From Herpomyces periplanetae (lineage: Eukaryota; Ascomycota; Laboulbeniomycetes; Herpomycetales; Herpomycetaceae), in the NCBI GenBank assembly GCA_009733715.1, contig WMKJ01000017.1, positions 95,880 to 159,879 of the forward strand: a stretch of 64,000 nucleotides of DNA. The letters run 5' to 3'. How positions within the stretch are numbered: position 1 is the stretch's first letter; each line of letters opens with the position of its first letter. This document shows positions 54,210 to 64,000 of this stretch, one piece after another. The notes under the pieces were generated by a model. The model saw nothing but the letters and a program-made list of their open reading frames with translations, was not told the DNA's origin and did no database searches. A program made the position numbers and the translations under genes.

Positions 54210-57062
54210 ATGTCTTCATCTTCTTCTCTATTCGACGATGTATTCGTCGACATAACTTCATCAAATGCTCTTTCGTTATCATCAACATCAAGTTCCTCTA
54301 TTCTTCTCGCCGCTAAACTCAAATCTTCACATCCTATTCTATCTTCCTCGCTTAAACCAACTTCTTATCCTTCCCTTCCCTCAACTACTCCCTTCTTATC
54401 TTCTCCCTCCCCTTCTTCATCTTTTTCACATCAGAAAAGCTCATCTGCTCAATCTTCATCTTTTCCTGCAACACCGGATTCCCTTCCCTCTTGTTCTCAT
54501 ACATCTTCCCCTCCCTCCCCGTTCATTTCACACTCTTCCGTCACCACCATTACCTCTGACACTAACGCCACTTTGCCTGAATCTTGTGCCCGACGCTATT
54601 TCGTATCCGGTCCTTCACGTTATGAAGTAGTCTCTCGTCAACTCTCCTCGTCCGTTAGCATTCCCCGCTCCTCTCGTTCTCGTTCTCTCTCTCTCACATC
54701 TTTATCATCCCCGCATTTCCACTTTAGCATCACTCTACATCCTTCTCTTCAACACTCTCCTTCAAATCTTTCGCTTGAAAGTAATGCGCGATCATCATCA
54801 TATCCGTCCACGTCCCCCCTATCTTCTGCTGCTCGCCTTACGGCTCGCTCCCGATATTCTCTTTTGGAAACTCCATTTACTGACGAGCCTAGCACAAATC
54901 TTCCTTCACCATCTATGCCTTCTACGCCTGACCGTATTGCCCGAGATCATGCCATTGTGTGTGATTTACCTCAGATAGATTCGTTATCCACATCCACTAC
55001 TCATAATGTGTTCTCTCGTTCTGTCCTTCATGATATTCGAGGAAGGCTTGGAAAAAGTCGAGAAAGGCGCCCTATGGTCTCCTTTGATGATTCTGTTACG
55101 CACTCGCCCAAAATCTCACTGGATGCATATTACCACGTTAACCCTTCGTCTGGCTCCCCTCGATCTCTAAGAAAGGACAGTGTTTCCATATCATCTCGCT
55201 ACATAAAAGAAAATACCAAATGCCGTGAGAGTGACATTTCTATCCTTCTCAGGCAGTCAACTAACACGGCTCCCGTTAATTTAGGGGTTTCATGTGATGC
55301 TATATCTGAAAATTCCGACCTTTCAAATTATCGCCGAGATCGTTTTGGCTTCTTAAAAACTACTCCCAACATAACCCAACAGGAGTACGATGCTTGGGAT
55401 GAAAAATATAGTGTTTACTTGACTCGTCGTCATAAGCGTTGGACTGATTTGATGGAAGCAAACGGCCTTTGTACAAGAAACCCCCAAACTTTTCCAGCTA
55501 GGTGCGAAAGAATTAAACGCTTTGTTCGCAAGGGTATTCCACCCGAATGGCGTGGTGCTGCTTGGTTTTGGTACGCTGGTGGTTTAGAAAAGCATGCTCA
55601 TATGCGAGGTACCTATGATAAATTGTTACGACGCTTTGATGAGCTCGAACATGAGAAAGCAGATCCACAAGAAGGGTGTAGATCTTCATCATCAGCTTCT
55701 CTATGTGAAACGGATATGGAGCATATCGAACGAGATTTATATCGAACTTTTCCAGATAATGTATGGTTTAAGCCTGGGGCTGTGATCGATGATAACGTCA
55801 AGCTATACTTGACAACATGCGGTGCTTTCCAATCGGGCAGTGGGACATTTTTGAAACGATGGCAAGTCTTGAATGACAATTTATCACCACTTTCACAAGA
55901 GCCCCCTATGGTTTACTCATTACGGCGAGTGTTGCGTGCATTTTCACTCTTAAGACCTGAAATTGGTTATTGCCAGTCATTGAACTTTATCGCAGGTCTC
56001 CTTTTATTATTCTTACAAGGCGATGAAGAAAAGACGTTCGTTATGCTCGACGTTATCACTACAGACTACTTGCCCGGAACCCACGCTCGCGTCTTGGAAG
56101 CTAATGTCGACGTTGGAGTTCTGATGGATTTGCTGCGCAAAGAGTTACCGTGTGTTTGGAAACGCATCAAAGACGATGGAACAGGTGGTGGAGGCGGTGG
56201 GGGAAAGCAAACAATGACAACCTTGAATAGCGACTCACCTATTCGTAGTCGAACTAAAAAGAAGCCATTTGTTGAATCAAAGTTCCGCGGAGCTATGCTA
56301 CGCTTACCAACAGTTAGTCTTGCCACAACTTCATGGTTCATGTCACTGTTCGTAGGATCGTTACCTATCGAAACTGTCTTACGAATATGGGATTGTTTAT
56401 TCTACGAAGGTCCTAAAGTCCTATTTCGTGCGTCACTGGCGATATTTAAGTTAGGAGAAAATCGGCTAACTCATATATCTGATCCTCTCGATGCTCTAAA
56501 CGTGGTTCAAGCTTTGCCAAGATCAATTATCGATGCGAATCTATTGCTGGATACATGTTGGAGACGTAGAAGATTACGGCCTTCAGGAGGCGTTCCTGCT
56601 ACTGTAGCAGGATTTTCATCCCTTGGCGCTGATGTTATTGAATTTCGTCGTCGAAAAAGAAGGCGCATGCTCCGAGATGAAGCTAACGCTAAAAATCAAG
56701 CAGTGGGCGATTCAAAGAAAAAAAATCGTGATGTAGACCCAGAATTAGCTGCCTTAAGAAGAGAAGCAAGGCGTGCAGGGGCAGGGCTGGCCAAAGACGC
56801 AGGTGTGAGTGATGCAGGTGTATTACGCTACAGTACTGAAGATGGCGCAAATAGCGAAATACGAAGATCGGCAAAAAAGGTCAATGGCGGATCGACAACA
56901 GCAATTGTTACGCCTGCTATGTTTAGTGGTCTAAGCATTGCGGAGAACAGTTCAAATCCTGCGATTCAGTTTCCGCAGCATCATTATTCCCACACATTTA
57001 TGGGTCTACGAAGAGCTGCCAGTCGAGTTCGCTCTGGAGGTTATAGATCTCGTAGAATTTGA
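54210..57062 (+). CDS. TBC-domain Rab GTPase-activating protein
   Basis: TBC proteins stimulate GTP hydrolysis by Rab GTPases and so switch off membrane-traffic steps. The single exon encodes 950 residues. The first 370 are Ser/Pro-rich and disordered. The TBC domain spans about 435-775 and has all fingerprints: VRKGIPPEWRGAAWFWYAGG, arginine finger in HIERDLYRTFP (I-x-x-D-x-x-R, about 505-511), glutamine finger in EIGYCQSLNFIAGL (about 587), and IWDCLFYEGPKVLFRASLAI at the end. A Gly-rich loop (GGGGGGG) with a basic stretch interrupts it near residue 660. The C-terminal 180 residues are basic and low in complexity. I cannot say which Rab it acts on. An out-of-frame ATG eight bases upstream of the start opens a short overlapping frame. 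Confidence 0.9.
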   Translation: MSSSSSLFDDVFVDITSSNALSLSSTSSSSILLAAKLKSSHPILSSSLKPTSYPSLPSTTPFLSSPSPSSSFSHQKSSSAQSSSFPATPDSLPSCSHTSSPPSPFISHSSVTTITSDTNATLPESCARRYFVSGPSRYEVVSRQLSSSVSIPRSSRSRSLSLTSLSSPHFHFSITLHPSLQHSPSNLSLESNARSSSYPSTSPLSSAARLTARSRYSLLETPFTDEPSTNLPSPSMPSTPDRIARDHAIVCDLPQIDSLSTSTTHNVFSRSVLHDIRGRLGKSRERRPMVSFDDSVTHSPKISLDAYYHVNPSSGSPRSLRKDSVSISSRYIKENTKCRESDISILLRQSTNTAPVNLGVSCDAISENSDLSNYRRDRFGFLKTTPNITQQEYDAWDEKYSVYLTRRHKRWTDLMEANGLCTRNPQTFPARCERIKRFVRKGIPPEWRGAAWFWYAGGLEKHAHMRGTYDKLLRRFDELEHEKADPQEGCRSSSSASLCETDMEHIERDLYRTFPDNVWFKPGAVIDDNVKLYLTTCGAFQSGSGTFLKRWQVLNDNLSPLSQEPPMVYSLRRVLRAFSLLRPEIGYCQSLNFIAGLLLLFLQGDEEKTFVMLDVITTDYLPGTHARVLEANVDVGVLMDLLRKELPCVWKRIKDDGTGGGGGGGKQTMTTLNSDSPIRSRTKKKPFVESKFRGAMLRLPTVSLATTSWFMSLFVGSLPIETVLRIWDCLFYEGPKVLFRASLAIFKLGENRLTHISDPLDALNVVQALPRSIIDANLLLDTCWRRRRLRPSGGVPATVAGFSSLGADVIEFRRRKRRRMLRDEANAKNQAVGDSKKKNRDVDPELAALRREARRAGAGLAKDAGVSDAGVLRYSTEDGANSEIRRSAKKVNGGSTTAIVTPAMFSGLSIAENSSNPAIQFPQHHYSHTFMGLRRAASRVRSGGYRSRRI

Positions 57063-57786
57063 ATCATCCTACGGGCCCTTGCTTGTGTATGCTTTTGTGA
57101 ATTCCTTCTAGATGATTAATACTCGTATCGTATGATCTTCTAATTTTTAGTGTATGCGTGGGTGTCCGTGTGTGCGCGCACGTTCCTATACACATTATTT
57201 TCCCGCTTGATTTTAGCCTTAAACTATCGCGGTGCCCCCTAGCCGTTAATAGGGGTAGCATTTTGCGGTGGAATATATTCCGCACCAGCAGCGGTTTTGT
57301 TGTGTGGATGAGTGTGTATGACATTTCTACCTTCACGATCCAATTGACTTGTGGCAACTTGTGTGCGTGTGTACACCACACCCGTGCCAAATCAAATTGT
57401 ACCAAGTATGAACTCTTGTATGCGTGTGTGTGTGTGTATGTGTTGTGTATTGTGTATCGTGTGTGATAGAAGATGGGCTTACACAGTGAGACCGCGGGGG
57501 GTTAACCTAATTCGCATTATTTTGGACAATTTTCTTACTATTTAAATCATCATATTGCATATTTTACGAAATGGGACAAATACTTCCAAATTAAAAGCAA
57601 CGCCTTTGTTAAGTTCATTACAAGTTCTCATTTCAATGCATATTTATGCCACCATACACTACCTATCGTATACATTTCAGCTCTTGTGTACTTCCACCAA
57701 ATCAAGGCGCCTGCAGCTCAGTCCAACTCGAGATTTTGTAACGCAGGGCAGGGCAGAACTATGCCGCGTACAAATTTGCCTTGCGC
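57063..57786. other. Convergent intergenic region, TBC gene / TOR
   Basis: About 720 bases lie between converging genes. A GT-rich tract lies at 57421-57465 (TGTG runs with TAT interruptions). No coding frame with family features is present. Confidence 0.5.
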
Positions 57787-60700
57787 TCACCAGAAAGCAC
57801 ACCACCCGACAAAATGTTGGCACAGATTTTCAAGATTAGTGGCCTCACAAATTAATCTATCAGTTTGCGCTTCTACGCTATACGCTTCGTCGGTGGTTGA
57901 TGCAGGCGGGGCGGCGGGATCATTAGCCTCAGTACGCCCAACGTGGCCATTAGCGCCGTCTCGTCTAGCAACCGGAATCGCAGGCAAAAATACGTTTGAC
58001 GATATTCCCGCGTAACCGAGTCCGTTTCCCATGGTTTTTCCCGCCAGCGAAGTTCCACCGTACCCGATTACTACGTTAACCTTGCGCAAGCCGTCTACAC
58101 CACTGGCGCTTCCGTTGTGTTCACCCGTACAGCTGCCGACGCCGACGCCGCCGCCGCCGTTTAACCCGGGGGCGCCGCTAAATTCGTTGAACCAGATTCC
58201 ACCGCGAAAATCTCGCCCGGTTAACTTCTCGCGTACTCGCGCTAAAACTTGTAGTGCTCGTGCATTCTGAACTTCTCGCACGTCAATTCCCTCGGTATCC
58301 GCTACCGTTGTAAAAACTGCTGCTGTCCCAATTTCCTGGCGTAACACGGACTCGCCATCATCTTCTATATTATCACTCGTTATTGTCGTCGCTATCACCG
58401 CATTACCGTTTACCGCACCGTCACCGTTACCCGCTGATGTTCGGCTAATTGAAGAATTTTTAACATATCCATTTTTTTGTACATCCTCTGTAGCTGTTGC
58501 AGCTGTTGTCGATTTACATGGCAAACTTTTTTCTTCAACGCTGCTCATGTTTATCATGCCAGTAATCTCTTCCTGGCGTTGGGTCTGCCGTCCTGCAAAA
58601 TATGTAAAATGATTGTCCCACACGTCAATACCATGCTTTCGACCCACTGTGTGGTTGGGCAACGACGTGGTAACATGGTCATCCGCAGTACGAACTCCAA
58701 TGTAATTATCAAGTTCATGGAGGACATCCTCATCTTCATCACCATCCTCGTCATCAACCGATACGGAATTATCACCAGTATTATCAGAATCTGAATCATT
58801 TACTGAATTTGGGTTCAGCTTTAAATCTTGCTGCTCGGTCTCCTTGATTGGCATATCAAAACTCTGCCTATTAGCTTGTTCATACATTCCCGATGACGTA
58901 GCTATACAAGAATCATCACGAACTGCTGAATCCTTGCGTGATACCGAATCTTTTACACCATCAACAACTCGTTGTTTACAAGTTGATGATGTCAATGACC
59001 CTCCACCTGCAGCACCTGTTATCACAGTATTTCCATGATGTGATTTGCTATACGCCCATATATTCTCCAAGTTGCGCTCGGCTTGGACTAAAGGTTCCCT
59101 TGTCTGAACTAACCTACGTCGACTCTTTTCATCCGTTCCTCGTTGATAATCGGCTAATAATCGAGTTACAGGGAATCCCATCCGTTTAAACTCTTCTTCA
59201 TTATCATTTGTCACGGGCTTTCCGTCCCATCTTCTGCTTCTTGTTGTCTCCCTTTCATTACCCTCAAGTCTCCAAGTTAACAATGGATCGTGTATAAATG
59301 CTTCTAGTACAGCCATAACACTCCCTTTATTCTCTCGCATTACCCTCATTACATGTTCACACGTTATACGATAACTTCCTTCAATATTGCTCACTTCCAT
59401 TGCATACGTTAACATTCTCGTAAGACGAAATGGAACTCGTTCGGGATACTTTTCCCGATGCATAGCAACTTCGAAACAATCCCCAAAGTCAATGTGAATT
59501 ATCTTTCCGGTTGCTCTATTGAGCATTAAATTCGATGGATGCCGATCTCCAAGACCCAGTATATACCCAACCATGCTCATAGTCGCCAATGATCGTGTGT
59601 AATTAGTCCTTCGAACTAACCATGCTTCCGATGATTTACTTTTCAACCACAAAACTCGGTACAGATCTTGCCCCGTTGTGTTGTCCAGAGCGTATGCAAA
59701 GACTTCCACTTTTTGTAATAACGTCAGATTGTCATAGTCAGGTGCCATTTGTAACATTATTCTATGCTCAATGTTAATCAGTATCTTTCGGTTCTCTCGA
59801 TACTCACGTATAAGCATATGAAAGGTATCACTATTTGGTACAAAACCTAGTAAACCTGACTGCGTTGATAGCGGAATCACTGCGTAACGCTGAATATCAA
59901 GATGTCTCTTTCGGCATTCAATATCCTTGTGTAATAATGTGTTGCACAAACTGAACAACTGCATTACTCGTTCATCCTGTCGGATATCTTCGTGCCCTTT
60001 AAGTATATACTGATAATTTTCTCCATCACTACCTCGAATTTTAATTTTTCGTGGTCTTTGTTTCGAGATAATAATGCTTGATACTGGCTCGAAGTACGCA
60101 ATCCGATTTACTGTTTTACCACAAGCATACGTTCCCGGGACCGCTAATTCCAAGTTTCTAGCTGCGTTTAACTTCGGTGATACATACTGTAACTCTAGCG
60201 CCGTTAACATGGGTAATTGTCCTTGTAAACGTCGAAACACTTGATGATACAAGTCCCACGCTTGATTCAAGTCACTGCTATCGCCTGATTCTTCGTAGGC
60301 TTTACACCAGTCTCTCGCTTCCTTCAATTCTCGTCCGAAAGACTGAATAAACGATATTTCCCGCAAAGTTTCCGGTTCTTTGTCCAACATTTTGTGCAGA
60401 GGCTTCAATATAGCGAACATCCCTTCCACATCATGATTTCCAAAGTAAACTCGCGATGCTTCTTCCAGCGCTTCAAACCATTGTTCGTGCCACAAAACTG
60501 CTATTCGTATCAGTTCCCGACTAACCCAGTCCGCTTGTTCCACCAACTTTTGTGAATGTAACCGCATCGTTTCCATAAGTATGCTGGCCGATTTACTTTT
60601 GCCCACATCTGAATTAATCGACACGGTAAATGGAAATACTAACGCTTGGGGATGCGTTTTACCCAGATTAATCAGTAATCGGTGAATAGACTCTCGAATC

Positions 60701-63700
60701 CGCCGCTCCGGTAAATTAATTCTCGCTAGTAGCTGAGGTATAACCTCTAGCCAAATATCCACCTTTACCGTAACTATTCCCTCCATTATAGCTGAACAAA
60801 CCTCCGGATGAACCCCATACGAAAACCATAATGTTAAAAGTCTCAAAGTATCCTGTAAAGCACTCGACGATAATAATGAGATTGATCGAAAAAACCCGGA
60901 TACCGCTGGTATGACATGGTCACGAACTATTGACTCGGAAATTTTCCCTCGATCTTCAAGATTATTTGCTGTTACTTCGGTGACAAGATCAAAATTCGCC
61001 AATGCCCAGGCATGCCATGCCTTGTAATTAGCTTCATTGTATCGAATAGCTTCTTTAAACGATGCCAAAACTTCTTTGACATGGCTACCTGACCAGATTT
61101 CATTATTTAGCATCATTTGCCATGTACCTCGTTGCACATAACATTTGGCTAATAAAGCCGAGTATTCCCTCATGCTCTTCAATATCTCATCTCGACTCCT
61201 CGTTTCACCTTGTTCCTCACTTCCACTTGTTATCATTGACAATTCCCGTGAATCTGAATGAATCTTCTCTGCCAGGACTCCACAAAACTTCTTTGCTGTT
61301 TCCAAAGCCAATTCTCTCTCACCTTTGGCCCAGCAAAACTTCAGTGCAGCATAGCTTACTTTGGGTTCGATTATAGCGTAATTATCTTGTACATACTTCG
61401 GAATAGCTTCATTTGTTTCCAGTAAAGTTCCAAGTGATTTTTCCGCCAATCGCATACGTTGATGATTGCGTGATAAATTCGTGAATTTAATCCAAATTTC
61501 TAAATTATCCCTTGGTTTTAAAACCAATGATCGAACCTTCATCATTCGTTGCCATACTTCAGGATTTTTTTGACATCCTTTCAATCTTGCTGTCCATGTA
61601 TTACGCATTACTTGCAATTTTTCATCGTTTCCTTTCAACATTTCTTGCTTATACACCATAATCTCTTCCAATTCTGTTAACATTTGAACCCGCAACACCT
61701 GAAGATATGCTCGATCGTATGATTCGCTTAACAATGCACTCAATTCAGTTTCTAATAATCCTCTTGCTTTTTCAATGTTCACTTGAGCATCGTTAAACTG
61801 GTTACGATGAATGCTCACAATAGCACCAAAGAAAAAACGATCAGGAGAAGTAGCTTTCATCACACTTAGATACTGATCCATCAATTCCCATTTACCCAAG
61901 CCCCATGCTGCCGCTGCAGCAAGTGGTGCCATTAATCTTCTAGATCCCGGCGTAGCTTGTCCCCATTTACTTTGTGCCAAATTCGATAAGAGATCCCACT
62001 CACCCAGTGCATGTAGGCATCTCATTTTTCCCATAACTATCTCTGAATTGGATCCTTCTTCCTTTTCTTTTCTTTCATACGCTGCTAACGCTTCATCCCA
62101 ACGAAACAATTTTTCAAACCAATATTCCTTCAGGTTAACATCATGATAACTTTGAGCTTTGCGTAAAATTCCAAATGCAGCATCATACTGTTGTAAATGA
62201 TTGTTAATACCAATTAGTGCTTCTACTGAGCTAGGATTTTGTTCAGCATTGAATTCAAGTTCTTTATAATGTAATGCTTTCGCAAAAGCATGACATCGCC
62301 CTGCATATGCTCCTAGTAATCGAACATCAATCGGAAATGTTTTATCATCATGTTCCATAAATTCCACTAAGTTTAAAAGCATCTGAAGTATGTCCGGTGG
62401 AATTTCCGATGACGTTAACGCTAATTCAATAGAATGAACAAGTTCCATTTGATACTGATCGTATAACTCAGTCCAACATGATACGAATGCTGAATTGAAT
62501 AAAGCTCTAGCCACTGGGGTGTAAACACTCGCCAAAGCAGTACAAGCTCGAAGTGCATGTTGTGGTGATTCTCGTAACAATTCAACACTAAACCTTCGCA
62601 TCCATTCAATCCAATCTTCACGGGTATAATTCTGTGAAGCTTCCCACGAGTGCTTCAAATGTTGCTGGTTAACAGGTAACTTCTTTTGAGCGGGTTCTGT
62701 AATAAAATGATCATCATCATCATCACCATACCGTTGATCAGGACTGAGATCTTGTGGTAAAGATTCACCTTTTTGTAACTTGGTAACCAAAAGTGTATAA
62801 TTATGATGGGCAATCTTGTGGGTTTGTAAAACTTTGTTAACCATTGGTATGAAGTGAATAAAATCAGGTCCCCACTGATATACTAGTGCACAGAGGGTTT
62901 CAAGGGCAGCGGATCGAAGTGTTAGATCCGAACCAGCTAATACTCGAGTCAACGGATGAATTATACAAGATGCAAACTCCGATAAGTTAACTTTCCTCGA
63001 GAGACGACCAACTACTTCAATAGCTTGACGACGTATGTGAATAGGAAAAGCAGGTTTATCAAATACCTTAACAATGGCAGGAATTATTAAATGCATATAT
63101 TCTTCAGCACTCGCACCGAAAACGAGTAGCGCATGTAACACTCGTTCCGAAGGTATCCGGCGAGGAATACCATCCTGATCCAGTATTGCTAACATAAGTG
63201 GTAGCACGTTTGCAAGATAAACTTTGAAATCACCTTCTAAAGACCGGGATATAGCTTCAATTAACGTGAGTATAGTTCCTTGTAACTGAGGTTTTGTATA
63301 CCAAAATTCACGTATCGCATCAAGAATTTGGGGAAGATAAGGTCGAATATGATGTCGTACAATGCGTACCAGCTGGCTTAATTGATTAAAGTACCCTTCA
63401 ACTCTAGTTGGTGCTGCGCTTTGCATTACCAAAAGAAATCCAGGAATAACTTGGTTTAAGAACGAAACGCATTTAACGCCTAATGTAGCGTAAATATTCA
63501 TAATTGCATCAATAATTGCTGAATGAGACTGAGCGAGTGAGCTGTCATTCAGTAATCCCATCAAAGTATGAATAACAACCGTAATGTAATATTCTTCCGA
63601 AGAAGGTGTTGTACCATTCATGATGAGGGTAACATCAGTGACAGATTCAAGATCGAATAATGAATCTTTATCATGATTCTGAGATGTTAGTTTTGATTCA

Positions 63701-64000
63701 ATCTCGGGATCAAGAGCACCGAGTACGCCTACTAACTTCACGACGTTGTGCCGTAACTGACTGGCAGTTTCTGTTTTAATTATGTTGTGTAAAATTGTAA
63801 TGAGCTGGCGATGTTCAATATAGGGTTGAATAACGTAACTAGCGCTGGTTGCGAGTTTATCCAAAGCGCGAACTGCCGCAATTCGCTTGGAATCCGAGCT
63901 TAAGTCTTGTAAATGCTCAATTATACACTCCATTAGCTGAGGAACATAGGACAGTATGCTAGATCCTGCTACAGCTACCAGATTCCCAATTGCCGAAAGC
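57787..64000 (-). CDS. TOR: TOR kinase (target of rapamycin), 5' end outside window
   Basis: Central nutrient-sensing PI3K-like Ser/Thr kinase, the catalytic subunit of TOR complexes 1 and/or 2. The frame is open past the first in-window ATG (63933) to the right edge, with HEAT-repeat sequence (LSAIGNLVAVAGSS), so the N-terminus lies beyond 64000. Numbering from 63933: HEAT repeats to about 400, FAT domain about 540-1100, FRB about 1135-1235 with EEASRVYFG and LNQAWDLYHQVF (the Ser and Trp contacted by FKBP-rapamycin are kept), kinase about 1280-1554 with GLGDRHPSNLML and IIHIDFGDCF, and a C-terminal FATC ending ENLCQHFVGWCAFW. Two large low-complexity inserts separate the kinase from NARALQVLARVREKLTGRDF (about 334 residues, acidic) and that motif from FATC (about 115 residues, Gly-rich). 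No intron is evident. Confidence 0.97.
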   Translation of the reverse strand, partial: LSAIGNLVAVAGSSILSYVPQLMECIIEHLQDLSSDSKRIAAVRALDKLATSASYVIQPYIEHRQLITILHNIIKTETASQLRHNVVKLVGVLGALDPEIESKLTSQNHDKDSLFDLESVTDVTLIMNGTTPSSEEYYITVVIHTLMGLLNDSSLAQSHSAIIDAIMNIYATLGVKCVSFLNQVIPGFLLVMQSAAPTRVEGYFNQLSQLVRIVRHHIRPYLPQILDAIREFWYTKPQLQGTILTLIEAISRSLEGDFKVYLANVLPLMLAILDQDGIPRRIPSERVLHALLVFGASAEEYMHLIIPAIVKVFDKPAFPIHIRRQAIEVVGRLSRKVNLSEFASCIIHPLTRVLAGSDLTLRSAALETLCALVYQWGPDFIHFIPMVNKVLQTHKIAHHNYTLLVTKLQKGESLPQDLSPDQRYGDDDDDHFITEPAQKKLPVNQQHLKHSWEASQNYTREDWIEWMRRFSVELLRESPQHALRACTALASVYTPVARALFNSAFVSCWTELYDQYQMELVHSIELALTSSEIPPDILQMLLNLVEFMEHDDKTFPIDVRLLGAYAGRCHAFAKALHYKELEFNAEQNPSSVEALIGINNHLQQYDAAFGILRKAQSYHDVNLKEYWFEKLFRWDEALAAYERKEKEEGSNSEIVMGKMRCLHALGEWDLLSNLAQSKWGQATPGSRRLMAPLAAAAAWGLGKWELMDQYLSVMKATSPDRFFFGAIVSIHRNQFNDAQVNIEKARGLLETELSALLSESYDRAYLQVLRVQMLTELEEIMVYKQEMLKGNDEKLQVMRNTWTARLKGCQKNPEVWQRMMKVRSLVLKPRDNLEIWIKFTNLSRNHQRMRLAEKSLGTLLETNEAIPKYVQDNYAIIEPKVSYAALKFCWAKGERELALETAKKFCGVLAEKIHSDSRELSMITSGSEEQGETRSRDEILKSMREYSALLAKCYVQRGTWQMMLNNEIWSGSHVKEVLASFKEAIRYNEANYKAWHAWALANFDLVTEVTANNLEDRGKISESIVRDHVIPAVSGFFRSISLLSSSALQDTLRLLTLWFSYGVHPEVCSAIMEGIVTVKVDIWLEVIPQLLARINLPERRIRESIHRLLINLGKTHPQALVFPFTVSINSDVGKSKSASILMETMRLHSQKLVEQADWVSRELIRIAVLWHEQWFEALEEASRVYFGNHDVEGMFAILKPLHKMLDKEPETLREISFIQSFGRELKEARDWCKAYEESGDSSDLNQAWDLYHQVFRRLQGQLPMLTALELQYVSPKLNAARNLELAVPGTYACGKTVNRIAYFEPVSSIIISKQRPRKIKIRGSDGENYQYILKGHEDIRQDERVMQLFSLCNTLLHKDIECRKRHLDIQRYAVIPLSTQSGLLGFVPNSDTFHMLIREYRENRKILINIEHRIMLQMAPDYDNLTLLQKVEVFAYALDNTTGQDLYRVLWLKSKSSEAWLVRRTNYTRSLATMSMVGYILGLGDRHPSNLMLNRATGKIIHIDFGDCFEVAMHREKYPERVPFRLTRMLTYAMEVSNIEGSYRITCEHVMRVMRENKGSVMAVLEAFIHDPLLTWRLEGNERETTRSRRWDGKPVTNDNEEEFKRMGFPVTRLLADYQRGTDEKSRRRLVQTREPLVQAERNLENIWAYSKSHHGNTVITGAAGGGSLTSSTCKQRVVDGVKDSVSRKDSAVRDDSCIATSSGMYEQANRQSFDMPIKETEQQDLKLNPNSVNDSDSDNTGDNSVSVDDEDGDEDEDVLHELDNYIGVRTADDHVTTSLPNHTVGRKHGIDVWDNHFTYFAGRQTQRQEEITGMINMSSVEEKSLPCKSTTAATATEDVQKNGYVKNSSISRTSAGNGDGAVNGNAVIATTITSDNIEDDGESVLRQEIGTAAVFTTVADTEGIDVREVQNARALQVLARVREKLTGRDFRGGIWFNEFSGAPGLNGGGGVGVGSCTGEHNGSASGVDGLRKVNVVIGYGGTSLAGKTMGNGLGYAGISSNVFLPAIPVARRDGANGHVGRTEANDPAAPPASTTDEAYSVEAQTDRLICEATNLENLCQHFVGWCAFW

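Noticed and set aside
1-64000. Transposons, CRISPR arrays, rRNA genes or biosynthetic gene cluster
   Set aside because: No transposase or reverse-transcriptase motifs, spaced direct repeats, rRNA-like blocks or clustered pathway genes were seen; the genes are ordinary dispersed eukaryotic loci.

Overview
The window looks like 64 kb of a fungal nuclear genome. It has single-copy eukaryotic housekeeping genes, short spliceosomal introns (48 to about 270 nt, GT..AG, often with a CTAAC/TTAAT-like branch site), and fungus-type families: the acid trehalase Ath1, the lysophospholipase Nte1, the SWI/SNF-RSC actin-related protein Arp9, Aim21, a DUF1765 protein and Vma16. Respiratory complex I (PSST subunit) is present, which argues against a Saccharomyces-type yeast. 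I cannot name the genus. Base composition is moderately AT-rich and introns are few per gene. An early-diverging or basal lineage is my inference only. I saw no rRNA, tRNA, CRISPR array, transposon or virus-derived gene.

Layout. 1-2872 has no recognisable gene. 2873-8054 holds two plus-strand genes: a DUF1765-like protein and a Ser/Pro-rich membrane protein. 8218-12426 is mostly minus strand: VMA16 (five exons), a secreted Cys/Asp-rich protein and a DUF3245-like nuclear protein, with one doubtful small plus-strand gene. 12791-18161 is plus strand: LSC2, an S6-kinase-like AGC kinase and DAP1/PGRMC. A Cid1-type nucleotidyltransferase (minus) and the TFIIF large subunit (plus) then diverge from a shared 0.9 kb promoter. 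24788-40339 is a long minus-strand run: VPS35, AIM21, GCV2, ARP9 and the complex I PSST subunit. NTE1 (plus) converges on ATH1 (minus). After an unusually long 4.2 kb divergent intergenic region comes a TBC Rab-GAP (plus), which converges on the TOR kinase gene (minus). The TOR gene runs off the right edge.

Several reading frames that look broken are restored by introns that I placed by hand: VMA16, LSC2, DAP1, TFG1, VPS35, ARP9, ATH1, the DUF3245-like gene, the Cys-rich gene and the Cid1-type gene. In each case the spliced product keeps frame, and in the conserved families it also restores family sequence across the junction.

The genes do not form one pathway. Themes are nutrient signalling (TOR and a possible TOR target), mitochondrial metabolism (LSC2, GCV2, PSST), endomembranes (VMA16, VPS35, TBC, NTE1), transcription and chromatin (TFG1, ARP9) and actin (AIM21). 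The main oddities are a TOR C-terminus with two large low-complexity inserts, an S6K-like kinase whose hydrophobic-motif phosphosite is Asn, a secreted protein with 23 cysteines and long Asp runs, CACGTG boxes placed 160-480 bp upstream of many start codons, and five GTTAAC palindromes within 88 bp of one divergent promoter.
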